This document shows, piece after piece, positions 14,261 through 21,874 of a stretch of DNA of 21,874 nt (positions are counted from its first letter, which is position 1; each line of letters starts with the position of its first letter). The stretch covers positions 1 to 21,874 of IMG/VR virus record IMGVR_UViG_3300020159_001855; one strand, given 5' to 3'. The translations under genes were made by a program, and so were the position numbers. This DNA comes from a virus. The notes beneath the pieces were generated by a model, which was not told the DNA's origin, ran no database searches, and saw only the letters and a list, made by a program, of their open reading frames with translations.

Positions 14261-15547
14261 ATGGGACAATTAATTAAGAACACAGAGTTAGATATTAACA
14301 CAATAAATGCAGCGGTGTTGACTGCAAATAATAGTCCCGTATTGACTGTGGCTAACAGTACTTTTGACAATGTCATTTATGTAGCAAAAAACGGAAATGA
14401 TGCTAACGACGGCAGAAGTTTAGCTACACCAAAACTTACTATTGCTGGTGCAATGGCTATAGCTACATCAGGCACAGGAGTTAAAGTTGCCAGTGGAACT
14501 TATACTGAAGCTATGCCTTTTATAATTCCTGCTAATGTTGCTCTATTAGGTGACGATCTTCGTAGTGTGTTTGTTCAACCATCGGGTGGAACAGGTGACA
14601 TGTTCTACATGAAAGGCGGCAGTTACGTTTGGGGTATCACTGTTAGAAACTATACAGGAAAAGCATTTAGCTTCCCTCCTGATTTATCAGCAGGAGAAAT
14701 TTTTGTAAGCCCCTACATTCAAAATGTAACAAGTTTTACAACTACCGGTACTACCGTATATATCGACGGAGACTTAGTGCCTGGAACAAATTCTACTAGA
14801 GCATTTATTTTAGGATTTATTACCAATATTAACCGCGGTGGATACGGACTAGTAATGGTGAACAGATCCTACAGTCAAGCAGTTAACGTTTATACCATTG
14901 CCTGCGAAACTGGAATTTGGGTACAATCGGGCAGTTTCTTAACATTGAACGGCAGCGATTGTGGAATCGGTAATGTTGGATTAAAGGCGGAAGGTTTTAG
15001 CTCTCAGTTCACTGGTAATGTATTAGGTAATATTCAAATAGGGGAAACTTCTTGCAACATTGCTTATATGTCAAACTCCCCAAGAACAAATAATGGATTG
15101 TTATTTGCTGGCGATCCTAATATGTATTTTATTACTACATTCAGTAATATTACTGCTTTAGTTGGAAATACCTATGGTAATGTGTGGAATGTGAACATTT
15201 CGTCTAGATTTAGCACCAATACCGGAAATATTATTTCGAATGGCACTGGAGTAAGCGGATATCAAGTAAGCACTATTAGCGCCAGTGCTCATACGTTTGA
15301 GTATGTAGGGGCAGGTACTAATCCGGCAAATGCATTACCTCAGTACGGAGGTATACCTATCCCAGAACGCGAAGTAGTAGAATTAAATTATGGTAGAGTT
15401 AATTGGACTAGCACTGATCAAAAAGGCGATTTTAGAATAGGTCCCGGCCTTGCGGTAGTTAGGGCTACCGGAACAATCGAGGGAGATGATTTTAATCGAA
15501 GCTTATTCGCAGTCATGACCCCGTATATTCTATCAATTGAAGGATAA
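14261..15547 (+). CDS. DUF1565-like right-handed beta-helix virion protein
   Basis: A 428-residue protein. After a fibre-type N-terminus, residues about 44-75 read VIYVAKNGNDANDGRSLATPKLTIAGAMAIA, the signature of DUF1565/pectate-lyase-like right-handed beta-helix proteins; GTYTEAMPFIIPANVALLGDDLRSVFVQPSGG and later turns continue the helix. No pectate-lyase catalytic set can be pointed out. The C-terminus YGRVNWTSTDQKGDFRIGPGLAVVRATGTIEGDDFNRSLFAVMTPYILSIEG is, from memory, a conserved tail of such virion proteins in aquatic T4-like phages. A role as spike or fibre that binds or trims host surface sugars is inference. It lies between the two small paralogous proteins. Confidence 0.78.
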   Translation: MGQLIKNTELDINTINAAVLTANNSPVLTVANSTFDNVIYVAKNGNDANDGRSLATPKLTIAGAMAIATSGTGVKVASGTYTEAMPFIIPANVALLGDDLRSVFVQPSGGTGDMFYMKGGSYVWGITVRNYTGKAFSFPPDLSAGEIFVSPYIQNVTSFTTTGTTVYIDGDLVPGTNSTRAFILGFITNINRGGYGLVMVNRSYSQAVNVYTIACETGIWVQSGSFLTLNGSDCGIGNVGLKAEGFSSQFTGNVLGNIQIGETSCNIAYMSNSPRTNNGLLFAGDPNMYFITTFSNITALVGNTYGNVWNVNISSRFSTNTGNIISNGTGVSGYQVSTISASAHTFEYVGAGTNPANALPQYGGIPIPEREVVELNYGRVNWTSTDQKGDFRIGPGLAVVRATGTIEGDDFNRSLFAVMTPYILSIEG

Positions 15548-15552
15548 TAAAA

Positions 15553-15885
15553 ATGGCAACACCTATTAATACGTTTAAAACAGTAACAGCAAATCTTACA
15601 ACATCAGGCAATAATATAATGTATACTGCACCCCCTATTACGTCTACAATTATATTAATGGCACAGGTAACAAATGTTGGAAATTCAACAGAGGAAGTTA
15701 CTGCAAGTCATTATGATGGTACTAGTGTGACCACTGAATTAGTGAAGAATTTTTCTGTTCCGGTAGCAGATGCAGTTGGTGTTCTTGTGGGAAAATTAGT
15801 TTTAACGGCAGGTCAAAGTTTTCTAGCTTCAGCTAGTGCCAATTCTGCTCTTAAGCTAACTTTAAGTTTATTAGAAACAAAGTAA
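15553..15885 (+). CDS. Small beta-rich virion protein (paralogue of the gene at 13936)
   Basis: A 110-residue protein with no charged clusters and a Thr/Ser/Val/Ala-rich beta pattern. It shares the order of elements with the 13936 protein: an opening NNIMYTAPPITSTIILMAQVTNVGNST, a central VGKLVLTAGQSFLASASANSALKLTLSLL. The match LxAGQSFLAS/VQPGDTYLAS is the clearest. It starts five bases after the beta-helix gene and ends three bases before the giant fibre gene, so it is probably co-expressed with the fibre, perhaps as a small cap, decoration or connector subunit. No named family recognised. Confidence 0.72.
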   Translation: MATPINTFKTVTANLTTSGNNIMYTAPPITSTIILMAQVTNVGNSTEEVTASHYDGTSVTTELVKNFSVPVADAVGVLVGKLVLTAGQSFLASASANSALKLTLSLLETK

Positions 15886-15888
15886 AAT

Positions 15889-18800
15889 ATGTCTAAAAAG
15901 ATAAGTGACAACATCATAAGCGGACGAGTTCCGAAAACACCGAGTGCTAATGCTGATCCAGGTAGATATACATACTTAAATCTGCAAAACGCAGAACCAG
16001 ATTTGGGTTTACCAGCGGGCAATGCTTATGTATTAACAGGTAATGTTGATGGCGCACGTATTTGGGCTAACATAGCAGATCTTATCAGTGAAGGCGGGGG
16101 GTTGTCTGGTAACATTAATGTTAACGGTGGCGGATCATTTGGTGGAAATGTAGAAGCCAACGGCAGTGGTCTATTTGGTGGAAATGTACAAGCCAACGGC
16201 AGTGGTCTATTTGGCGGTAACGTTAGTGCCAATGGTTCTGGATCATTTGGCGGCAATCTTAATGTTAATGGTTCTGGATCATTTGGCGGAAATATCAGTG
16301 CCAATGGAGACGGAAACTTCGGTGGAAATATTAATGCCAATGGAGATGCTAGGATTGGCGGAAACATCAGCGCCAACGGAGACGGAGTATTTGGCGGAAA
16401 TGTTACAGCCAATGGAGACGGAAACTTTGGCGGAAATATTAATGCCAATGGCGATGGAAATTTTGGTGGTAATGTAAACGCTAATGGCGATGGAAATTTT
16501 GGTGGTAATGTAAACGCCAATGGCGATGGAAATTTCGGCGGTAATTTAAATGTAAACGGTAGTGCATTTTTTGGTAATGATGTTATTGTTACTGGTAACT
16601 TAACTGCCAACGGATTAACTGTAAATTACAGTGGTACTTTTGGTACTACCTTATGGGCTGGCGGCGGAATACAAAATACAGTACTAGGAAATCTACAACC
16701 AATTCCAGGTGCAAATGTAAATGTAGCAAATATAGGTGGTATTCAATATACTGGTAATACTATTTCAAGTTTAAACACCACTGCTAATATTAATTTAGCA
16801 CCCGGAGTTTCAAAATTAGTTAATATTCAAACAGTGGGGGCATTAGGTCTTCCTGCAGGTAGTACAGGTGATAGATCAAGTATCACAACACCTGGTGCAG
16901 TAAGGTATAACAGCGATACAACTGTAGTTGAATATTATAATGGCACTCAATGGATTCCGGTATCCGGGCTAGTAACAAGTCAAAATATACAAGGTAATGG
17001 TGCTGCTTCTTATCCTTTAGTTGCACAAACTACAACCACAGCTGGAGTTTTGGCTATACAAGGCGGAATACGATTCTTAGTGCCAAATGTTGATTATACT
17101 ATTACTACAAATGTAATTACTTTTGCATCTAACTTATATGTGTCGGATTCGAACGTCGATATTAGATTTTTGAGCGCAGGGCAGACTACTGTGATTGCCA
17201 GCGCGGCAGGTGCAAACACTCAAGTAATGTTTAACGATGCTGGTGTTTTGGGAGGATCTACTGGATTAACCTTTCAAAAACCTGCAAACTTATTAACAGT
17301 CAGCGGGAATGTTGACGCAAGTTATTTCTTAGGAAACGGTGCTTTACTGTCTGGATTGCCAGGCGGAACCAGTTTAATTAACGGTAACAGTAATGTTGTT
17401 GTTTACAATAATGGTAATGTAACAACTAGTATTCGAGGAACATCTAATGTTGTTGTAGTCAGTGCAAATGGAATTTTTGCCACTGATTATTTTTATTCCA
17501 ATGGAGTTAGATCAGTTGGTCCACAAGGTCCCAGAGGACCACAAGGGCCACAAGGACCTTCTGGAGTTTCTGGTCCACAAGGAGTTCAAGGCGCACAAGG
17601 ACCACGCGGACCTTCGGGTGTTCAAGGACCACAAGGACCAATCGGTCCACAAGGCGCACAAGGACCTTCTGGAGTTCAAGGACCACAGGGTGTTGAAGGC
17701 GCACAAGGACCACAAGGACCACAAGGACCAATTGGTCCACAAGGTCCTAGAGGACCACAAGGAATAGGAACACAAGGTCCACAAGGTCCACAAGGAGTTG
17801 TAGGAACACAGGGACCGCAGGGACCACAAGGCATAGGAGTGCAAGGACCACAAGGTCCGACTGGTACTCAAGGCCCTAGGGGTCTTCAAGGACCACAAGG
17901 ACCAACAGGAGAAACTGGAGTTGGCACACAAGGACCACAGGGACCACAAGGTCCACAAGGCCCACAAGGGCCAATTGGTAACTTAGGGGCGCAGGGACCA
18001 CAAGGACCTTCAGGGCCACAAGGACCTGGCGGCACTGGGCCACAAGGTCCACAAGGTCCACGCGGACCACAAGGTCCATCTGGGCCAGATGGTGCTGCTA
18101 GTAGTGTTCCAGGACCACAAGGCGCACAAGGGCCACAAGGACCACAAGGAGTAGGCGCTCAAGGTCCACAAGGCCCACAAGGGGTCCAAGGCGCACAAGG
18201 ACCGCAAGGACCGCAAGGGCCGCAAGGGCCGCAAGGACCAAGCGGAGTGCAAGGTCCACAAGGATTAGCAGGAGACAAATATACAACTACCAGTAGTACC
18301 AGTCTTACAATTGGCGCTGGCAGTAAAACTTTAACTGTTGAAACAGGATTAAGTCTTGCAGTTGGACAGACCGTTAATATTGCCTACGATGGCAGTAATT
18401 TTATGCAAGGTACAGTTACTGCATATAATTCAGGCACTGGGTCACTGACTGTAAATGTAACATCTACAACAGGATCTGGCACGTATGCAGTTTGGACTAT
18501 ATCATTAACTGGTGCGCCAGGTCCGTCAGGTCCAACAGGACCACAGGGATCACAAGGACCACAGGGATCACAAGGACCACAAGGACCGCAAGGCATACAA
18601 GGTCCACAAGGACCACAAGGACCGCAGGGACCACAAGGACCGCAAGGCGCTCAAGGACCACAGGGAGTTGGCGCTCAAGGACCACAAGGATCACAAGGAC
18701 CACAGGGTCCACAAGGACCACAGGGTCCACAAGGACCACAAGGACCACAAGGACCACAGGGAACAGGCGGTCAAACTGGATCTGGGTATGCAAATTTAAC

Positions 18801-20949
18801 TTCTACTAGTTCGGTAACGGTAGGCACAGGAACCAAAACTTTTACTACTTCGGCGGCAAGCACCACAGTAGCATTCGGTGTTGGTCAAAGAATTCGAGCA
18901 AGTTATACAACAACACCAACCATTTACATGGAAGGTATAATAACTTCTTTTAGTGGTACTACCTTATCTATTACTTCTGACTATATTGCAGGAGCAGGTA
19001 CATACAATTCTTGGGCATTTGCTGTTACGGGAGAAGTGGGGTCGCAGGGACCACAGGGACCAACAGGTCCACAAGGTGCAAGAGGACCACAGGGACCACA
19101 GGGACCACAGGGACCACAGGGACCAAGTGGTCCGCAAGGTGTTGGTACACAAGGTCCACAGGGTCCAAGCGGCGATAGATATCAAACTACTAGTAGTTCA
19201 ACGTTATCTATATCTACTGGATCTAAAACACTAACTATAGGAACAAGTTTAGCGTATTCTCCAGGTCAACCTATTATTATCGCTACTGATAGTACCAATT
19301 TAATGAGAGGTTCTGTTACTTCTTATAATAGTGGAACAGGTTCTTTAGTAGCAGATATCACTGAAACTGGTGGATCAGGTACATATGCTAGTTGGTCTGT
19401 AAATATTAATGGTGCACCTGGACCGCAAGGTCCACAAGGAATTCAAGGTCCACGTGGACCGCAAGGACCACAAGGTCCAATTGGAAACACAGGAGTTCAA
19501 GGCCCACAGGGACCACGGGGACCGGAAGGAATTCAGGGACCAACTGGGCCTGGAGACAAATATAATACCACAAGCTCAACGTCATTGGCAATTGGAACAG
19601 GGTCTAAGACTTTAACAGTTCAAACAGGTCTGGCATATTCAACAGGTCAGAATGTATTAATAAGTTTTGATAGTTCTAATTATATGATTGGCACTGTAAC
19701 TAGTTATACTACCGGAACTGGTGCATTAGTAGTTAATGTAGATTCTGCATTTGGATCAGGTACTTATAGTTCTTGGTCTGTTAACTTAAATGGTGCTGTC
19801 GGCGCGTCAGGGCCATCCGGCCCGCAGGGACCACGTGGTCCACAAGGCGCACAAGGCCCGCAAGGACCACAAGGTTCACAAGGTCCACAAGGTCCACAAG
19901 GTCCAAGTGGCCCACAGGGTGTTCAAGGGCCACAAGGAACAGGACCACAAGGACCCCGAGGACCAGAAGGCGCTCAAGGCCCACAAGGACCAAGCGGTCC
20001 ACCTAGCACTACTGGAGGACCACAAGGACCACAAGGTCCCCGAGGACCAGAAGGCGTTCAAGGACCACAAGGACCACAAGGTCTTGGAGTCCAAGGACCA
20101 CAGGGACCACAGGGACCACAAGGACCCCGAGGACCAGAAGGCGTTCAAGGACCACAAGGAACAGGACCACAAGGACCCCGAGGACCAGAAGGCGTTCAAG
20201 GACCACAAGGACCACGTGGTCCAGATGGTGCTTCTAGTAGTGTTCCAGGTCCACAAGGACCGCAAGGACCACAAGGAACAGGACCACAAGGACCACGAGG
20301 TCCACAGGGACCACAAGGACCACAAGGACCACAAGGACCACAAGGTCCAGCTGGTCCGTCTACGACCATCAATGCAGCAGATACTGCCACATCAAGCACT
20401 TTTTATCCAGTGTTTGTTGCAGCCGTAGGATCTAATCAAACAGCATCTGCAGATGATCCAGGATTAAGATATATACCATCAGTGGGAAATCTTACTGTAG
20501 TTGGAGGTAGTAGTGGTAACGTTATCAGTGGTAGATTTGTAGGAACTGCAACTTCTGCACTATACGCTGACCTTGCAGAAATATACAAAGCTGATGCAAA
20601 ATATCAAACTGGAACAGTAATGGTGTTTGATGGAGAGCAAGAAGTTACTATTAGCAATAACTACATGAGTACAAAAGTTGCTGGTGTGATTTCAGAAAAA
20701 CCTGCTTATTTGATGAATTCAAATTTACAGTCTGAATTTACAGCAATAATTGCACTTCAAGGACGAGTTCCAGCTAAGGTTTTAGGCCCAGTTGGCAAAG
20801 GCGATATGTTAGTCACTGCACCAGACGGTCATGTAACTGCATGTAGTTCTCCTATTGTTGGTAGTGTGGTGGGCAAATCATTGGAAAACTTTACAGCAAC
20901 CGACGATCTTCCTGCTACTATACTTGAAATAGTTGTTGGCAGAACATAA
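15889..20949 (+). CDS. Giant collagen-like fibre protein
   Basis: A 1686-residue modular fibre. Residues 1-72 ([13 protein letters not shown]) probably attach it to the virion. Residues 73-228 are thirteen 12-residue repeats of GGN-x-x-ANG-x-G-x-F. Residues 230-543 hold beta-rich fibre modules, including [22 protein letters not shown]. Residues 544-1491 alternate five Gly-x-y collagen blocks, mostly GPQ (starting near 544, 875, 1048, 1175, 1302), with four homologous 79-81-residue inserts of the type [17 protein letters not shown]...[13 protein letters not shown]...[11 protein letters not shown]. The C-terminal domain (about 1492-1686) includes [25 protein letters not shown] and resembles fibre-tip domains of aquatic phages. 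Gly-x-y blocks imply a trimer, giving a very long thin fibre for host contact. Proline hydroxylation is not expected; Gln often fills the y place. Start ATG lies three bases after the previous stop. Confidence 0.9.
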   Translation: MSKKISDNIISGRVPKTPSANADPGRYTYLNLQNAEPDLGLPAGNAYVLTGNVDGARIWANIADLISEGGGLSGNINVNGGGSFGGNVEANGSGLFGGNVQANGSGLFGGNVSANGSGSFGGNLNVNGSGSFGGNISANGDGNFGGNINANGDARIGGNISANGDGVFGGNVTANGDGNFGGNINANGDGNFGGNVNANGDGNFGGNVNANGDGNFGGNLNVNGSAFFGNDVIVTGNLTANGLTVNYSGTFGTTLWAGGGIQNTVLGNLQPIPGANVNVANIGGIQYTGNTISSLNTTANINLAPGVSKLVNIQTVGALGLPAGSTGDRSSITTPGAVRYNSDTTVVEYYNGTQWIPVSGLVTSQNIQGNGAASYPLVAQTTTTAGVLAIQGGIRFLVPNVDYTITTNVITFASNLYVSDSNVDIRFLSAGQTTVIASAAGANTQVMFNDAGVLGGSTGLTFQKPANLLTVSGNVDASYFLGNGALLSGLPGGTSLINGNSNVVVYNNGNVTTSIRGTSNVVVVSANGIFATDYFYSNGVRSVGPQGPRGPQGPQGPSGVSGPQGVQGAQGPRGPSGVQGPQGPIGPQGAQGPSGVQGPQGVEGAQGPQGPQGPIGPQGPRGPQGIGTQGPQGPQGVVGTQGPQGPQGIGVQGPQGPTGTQGPRGLQGPQGPTGETGVGTQGPQGPQGPQGPQGPIGNLGAQGPQGPSGPQGPGGTGPQGPQGPRGPQGPSGPDGAASSVPGPQGAQGPQGPQGVGAQGPQGPQGVQGAQGPQGPQGPQGPQGPSGVQGPQGLAGDKYTTTSSTSLTIGAGSKTLTVETGLSLAVGQTVNIAYDGSNFMQGTVTAYNSGTGSLTVNVTSTTGSGTYAVWTISLTGAPGPSGPTGPQGSQGPQGSQGPQGPQGIQGPQGPQGPQGPQGPQGAQGPQGVGAQGPQGSQGPQGPQGPQGPQGPQGPQGPQGTGGQTGSGYANLTSTSSVTVGTGTKTFTTSAASTTVAFGVGQRIRASYTTTPTIYMEGIITSFSGTTLSITSDYIAGAGTYNSWAFAVTGEVGSQGPQGPTGPQGARGPQGPQGPQGPQGPSGPQGVGTQGPQGPSGDRYQTTSSSTLSISTGSKTLTIGTSLAYSPGQPIIIATDSTNLMRGSVTSYNSGTGSLVADITETGGSGTYASWSVNINGAPGPQGPQGIQGPRGPQGPQGPIGNTGVQGPQGPRGPEGIQGPTGPGDKYNTTSSTSLAIGTGSKTLTVQTGLAYSTGQNVLISFDSSNYMIGTVTSYTTGTGALVVNVDSAFGSGTYSSWSVNLNGAVGASGPSGPQGPRGPQGAQGPQGPQGSQGPQGPQGPSGPQGVQGPQGTGPQGPRGPEGAQGPQGPSGPPSTTGGPQGPQGPRGPEGVQGPQGPQGLGVQGPQGPQGPQGPRGPEGVQGPQGTGPQGPRGPEGVQGPQGPRGPDGASSSVPGPQGPQGPQGTGPQGPRGPQGPQGPQGPQGPQGPAGPSTTINAADTATSSTFYPVFVAAVGSNQTASADDPGLRYIPSVGNLTVVGGSSGNVISGRFVGTATSALYADLAEIYKADAKYQTGTVMVFDGEQEVTISNNYMSTKVAGVISEKPAYLMNSNLQSEFTAIIALQGRVPAKVLGPVGKGDMLVTAPDGHVTACSSPIVGSVVGKSLENFTATDDLPATILEIVVGRT
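16105..16572 (+). repeat. Thirteen tandem 36-bp coding repeats
   Basis: Thirteen consecutive in-frame 36-bp units encode SGN/GGN-x-x-(A/V)NG-x-G-x-F. The later units (around 16393-16536) are nearly identical, with GCCAATGGCGATGGAAAT recurring, whereas the first and last units have drifted. They are coding repeats with no spacers. Confidence 0.95.
17518..20361 (+). repeat. Collagen-type Gly-x-y repeat blocks
   Basis: Five blocks of CCA-CAA-GGA-like 9-bp units (17518-18273, 18511-about 18786, 19030-19173, 19411-19554, 19792-20361) are separated by four homologous non-collagen inserts (about 18274-18510, 18787-19029, 19174-19410, 19555-19791). Synonymous choices vary (ggt/gga/ggc, cca/ccg/ccc), which lowers exact identity between neighbours. 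Confidence 0.93.
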
Positions 20950-20951
20950 TA

Positions 20952-20975
20952 GGTAAAGCGGTCATCCGCTTTACC
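20952..20975 (+). terminator. Strong hairpin after the fibre gene, no T-run
   Basis: GGTAAAGCGG and CCGCTTTACC pair perfectly over 10 bp around a TCAT loop, three bases after the fibre stop codon. GAAATG follows instead of a T-run, so it may terminate poorly, act as a processing or stability element, or work with other factors. Confidence 0.55.
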
Positions 20976-20990
20976 GAAATGTACTATATT

Positions 20991-21016
20991 CGATTTTAAC
21001 TAAATACTTAAAATCG
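20991..21016 (+). promoter_or_regulatory. Candidate late promoter inside an inverted repeat
   Basis: CGATTTTAA (20991-20999) and TTAAAATCG (21008-21016) form a perfect 9-bp inverted repeat whose 8-base centre is CTAAATAC, a T4-late-like box. The next ATG is at 21030, a short-leader distance. Confidence 0.6.
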
Positions 21017-21029
21017 GAAAAAGTACGGG

Positions 21030-21874
21030 ATGTCACAACAAATAATAAATTTGGGTTCAGGTCCAGACACTCAAACTGGCGATACAGTCAGCGTCGCCTT
21101 TACAAAAGTTAATAATAATTTTACCGAATTATACTCTGTATTTGATGGTAATGGCATAACCACCATAAATGCCAACGTTATTTTTGCCAACAATATAGTT
21201 ACTTCTACTAATGTAAGAACAGGAAATTTACTTGCATACGGTAATATCGAATCTATTGGGTATGTTATCACAGCAGGCGCATTTTATCCTAACGGTGTGC
21301 CAATTGGTAGTATTGAATCTATAAATTCAAATTTAATACCAACAGTTTCAAATGTATATACGTTGGGTAACGTTACTCAGCAATTCAGTCAAGCATACAT
21401 AGGCTCAAATTTAACACTGGCTGGAGCAAATCTTACAGTAATCAACGGCAATTTATATATTAATGGCAGTATCGTTGGAAATTATGGAAATTCTAATGTA
21501 GCAGGATACTTGCCTTCGTATACAGGTAATTTAGGCGGAACTATTACAACCGCAAATCAACCGAATATTACCACTGTAGGTACTTTAACAGCCTTAGGTG
21601 TTAGTGGTAATCTTGTAGTTGGCGGAAATCTTAGAGTTGAAGGTAATGTAACTTATTTTAATGTTGAAAATTTAACCACAGAAGACCCTATTATTAATTT
21701 AAACACAGGAGCTAATGGAGCTCCGCTGTCGTTTAATAATGGATACGATTCTGGTGTTAAAACAAACTATTCTAGTTCAAGCAGCAGATCTGCGTTTTTT
21801 GGTAGAATAAACAGTTCTGGATTTTTTGAATATTATTCTAATGTAACTGCTGAAATCGGAAACATTGTTTCTGG
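21030..21874 (+). CDS. Fibre-type virion protein, 3' end outside the window
   Basis: The frame opens with ATG at 21030 and stays open to the last base (281 codons plus two bases), so the gene continues beyond the window. It begins MSQQIINLGSGPDTQTGDTVSVAFTKVNNNF, an N-terminus I associate with virion-attached fibre proteins of aquatic T4-like phages (GDTxRxAFxKxNxNF). Further on it has NVYTLGNVTQQFSQAYIGSNLTL (about 111-133), TGNLGGTITTANQPNITTVGTL (about 168-189) and GNLRVEGNVTYFNVENLTTEDPIINLNTGA (about 203-232), the last being the same module as in the gene at 13405. It has its own promoter-like box in an inverted repeat. Role: fibre or receptor-contact protein by family resemblance. Confidence 0.78.
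   Translation, partial: MSQQIINLGSGPDTQTGDTVSVAFTKVNNNFTELYSVFDGNGITTINANVIFANNIVTSTNVRTGNLLAYGNIESIGYVITAGAFYPNGVPIGSIESINSNLIPTVSNVYTLGNVTQQFSQAYIGSNLTLAGANLTVINGNLYINGSIVGNYGNSNVAGYLPSYTGNLGGTITTANQPNITTVGTLTALGVSGNLVVGGNLRVEGNVTYFNVENLTTEDPIINLNTGANGAPLSFNNGYDSGVKTNYSSSSSRSAFFGRINSSGFFEYYSNVTAEIGNIVS

Noticed and set aside
16105-16572. CRISPR array.
   Set aside because: The 36-bp period has no spacers, is in frame throughout a long coding sequence and encodes a fibre repeat.
16026-16610. A minus-strand frame of 194 codons rich in Pro, Phe and Leu.
   Set aside because: It is the antisense shadow of the 36-bp fibre repeats.
17400-20400. Bacterial or eukaryotic origin of the collagen gene by recent transfer.
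   Set aside because: Collagen-like Gly-x-y fibres are common in tailed phages, and the flanking modules are of phage fibre type; no sign of a foreign insertion boundary.
17507-20428. Many long open frames on both strands over the collagen region, giving Leu/Val-, Trp/Leu/Ser- or His/Lys-rich proteins.
   Set aside because: They are frame shadows of the 9-bp Gly-Pro-Gln coding repeat, with no ribosome-binding sites or plausible protein composition.
1-21874. tRNA genes, insertion sequences and attachment sites.
   Set aside because: I looked for cloverleaf patterns, transposase motifs and terminal repeats and found none that hold up by eye.

Overview
This window is a block of late (virion) genes from a tailed phage of the T4-like myovirus supergroup. 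The gene order portal, two small prohead-core proteins, prohead protease, scaffold, major capsid protein matches T4 genes 20-67-68-21-22-23, and a gp26-like baseplate gene lies nearby. The AT-rich DNA, the short gp23 and the many Gly/Asn/Thr-rich fibre proteins resemble T4-like phages of marine or fresh water (cyanophage and pelagiphage relatives). The host cannot be read from the sequence.

Layout. 1-2669 (+): a beta-rich protein of unknown function, a radical SAM/SPASM-like enzyme, a short-chain dehydrogenase and a GIY-YIG nuclease-like protein. 2670-3126: the only long stretch without a convincing gene. It is densely folded and looks like a structured non-coding RNA; parts resemble, from memory, the HEARO/omega-RNA family that guides IscB, but no IscB gene is present. 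4193-3127 (-): a gp26-like baseplate gene and a small partner, pointing left. 4251-6329 (+): a large tape-measure-like protein. 6365-12404 (+): the head module. 12554-20949 (+): small beta-rich virion proteins, a DUF1565-like beta-helix protein and a 1686-residue collagen-like fibre. 21030 to the end: the start of another fibre-type gene.

Regulation. TAAATA-type boxes resembling T4 late promoters (TATAAATA) stand before several gene blocks. Three lie inside perfect inverted repeats (8376-8399, 12474-12490, 20991-21016). Rho-independent terminators follow the capsid gene and the gene after it. Head genes build a prohead: gp20 is the portal, gp22 and the small acidic proteins form the core, gp21 cleaves core and capsid proteins, and gp23 forms the shell. 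The downstream genes probably decorate the virion or form adsorption fibres.
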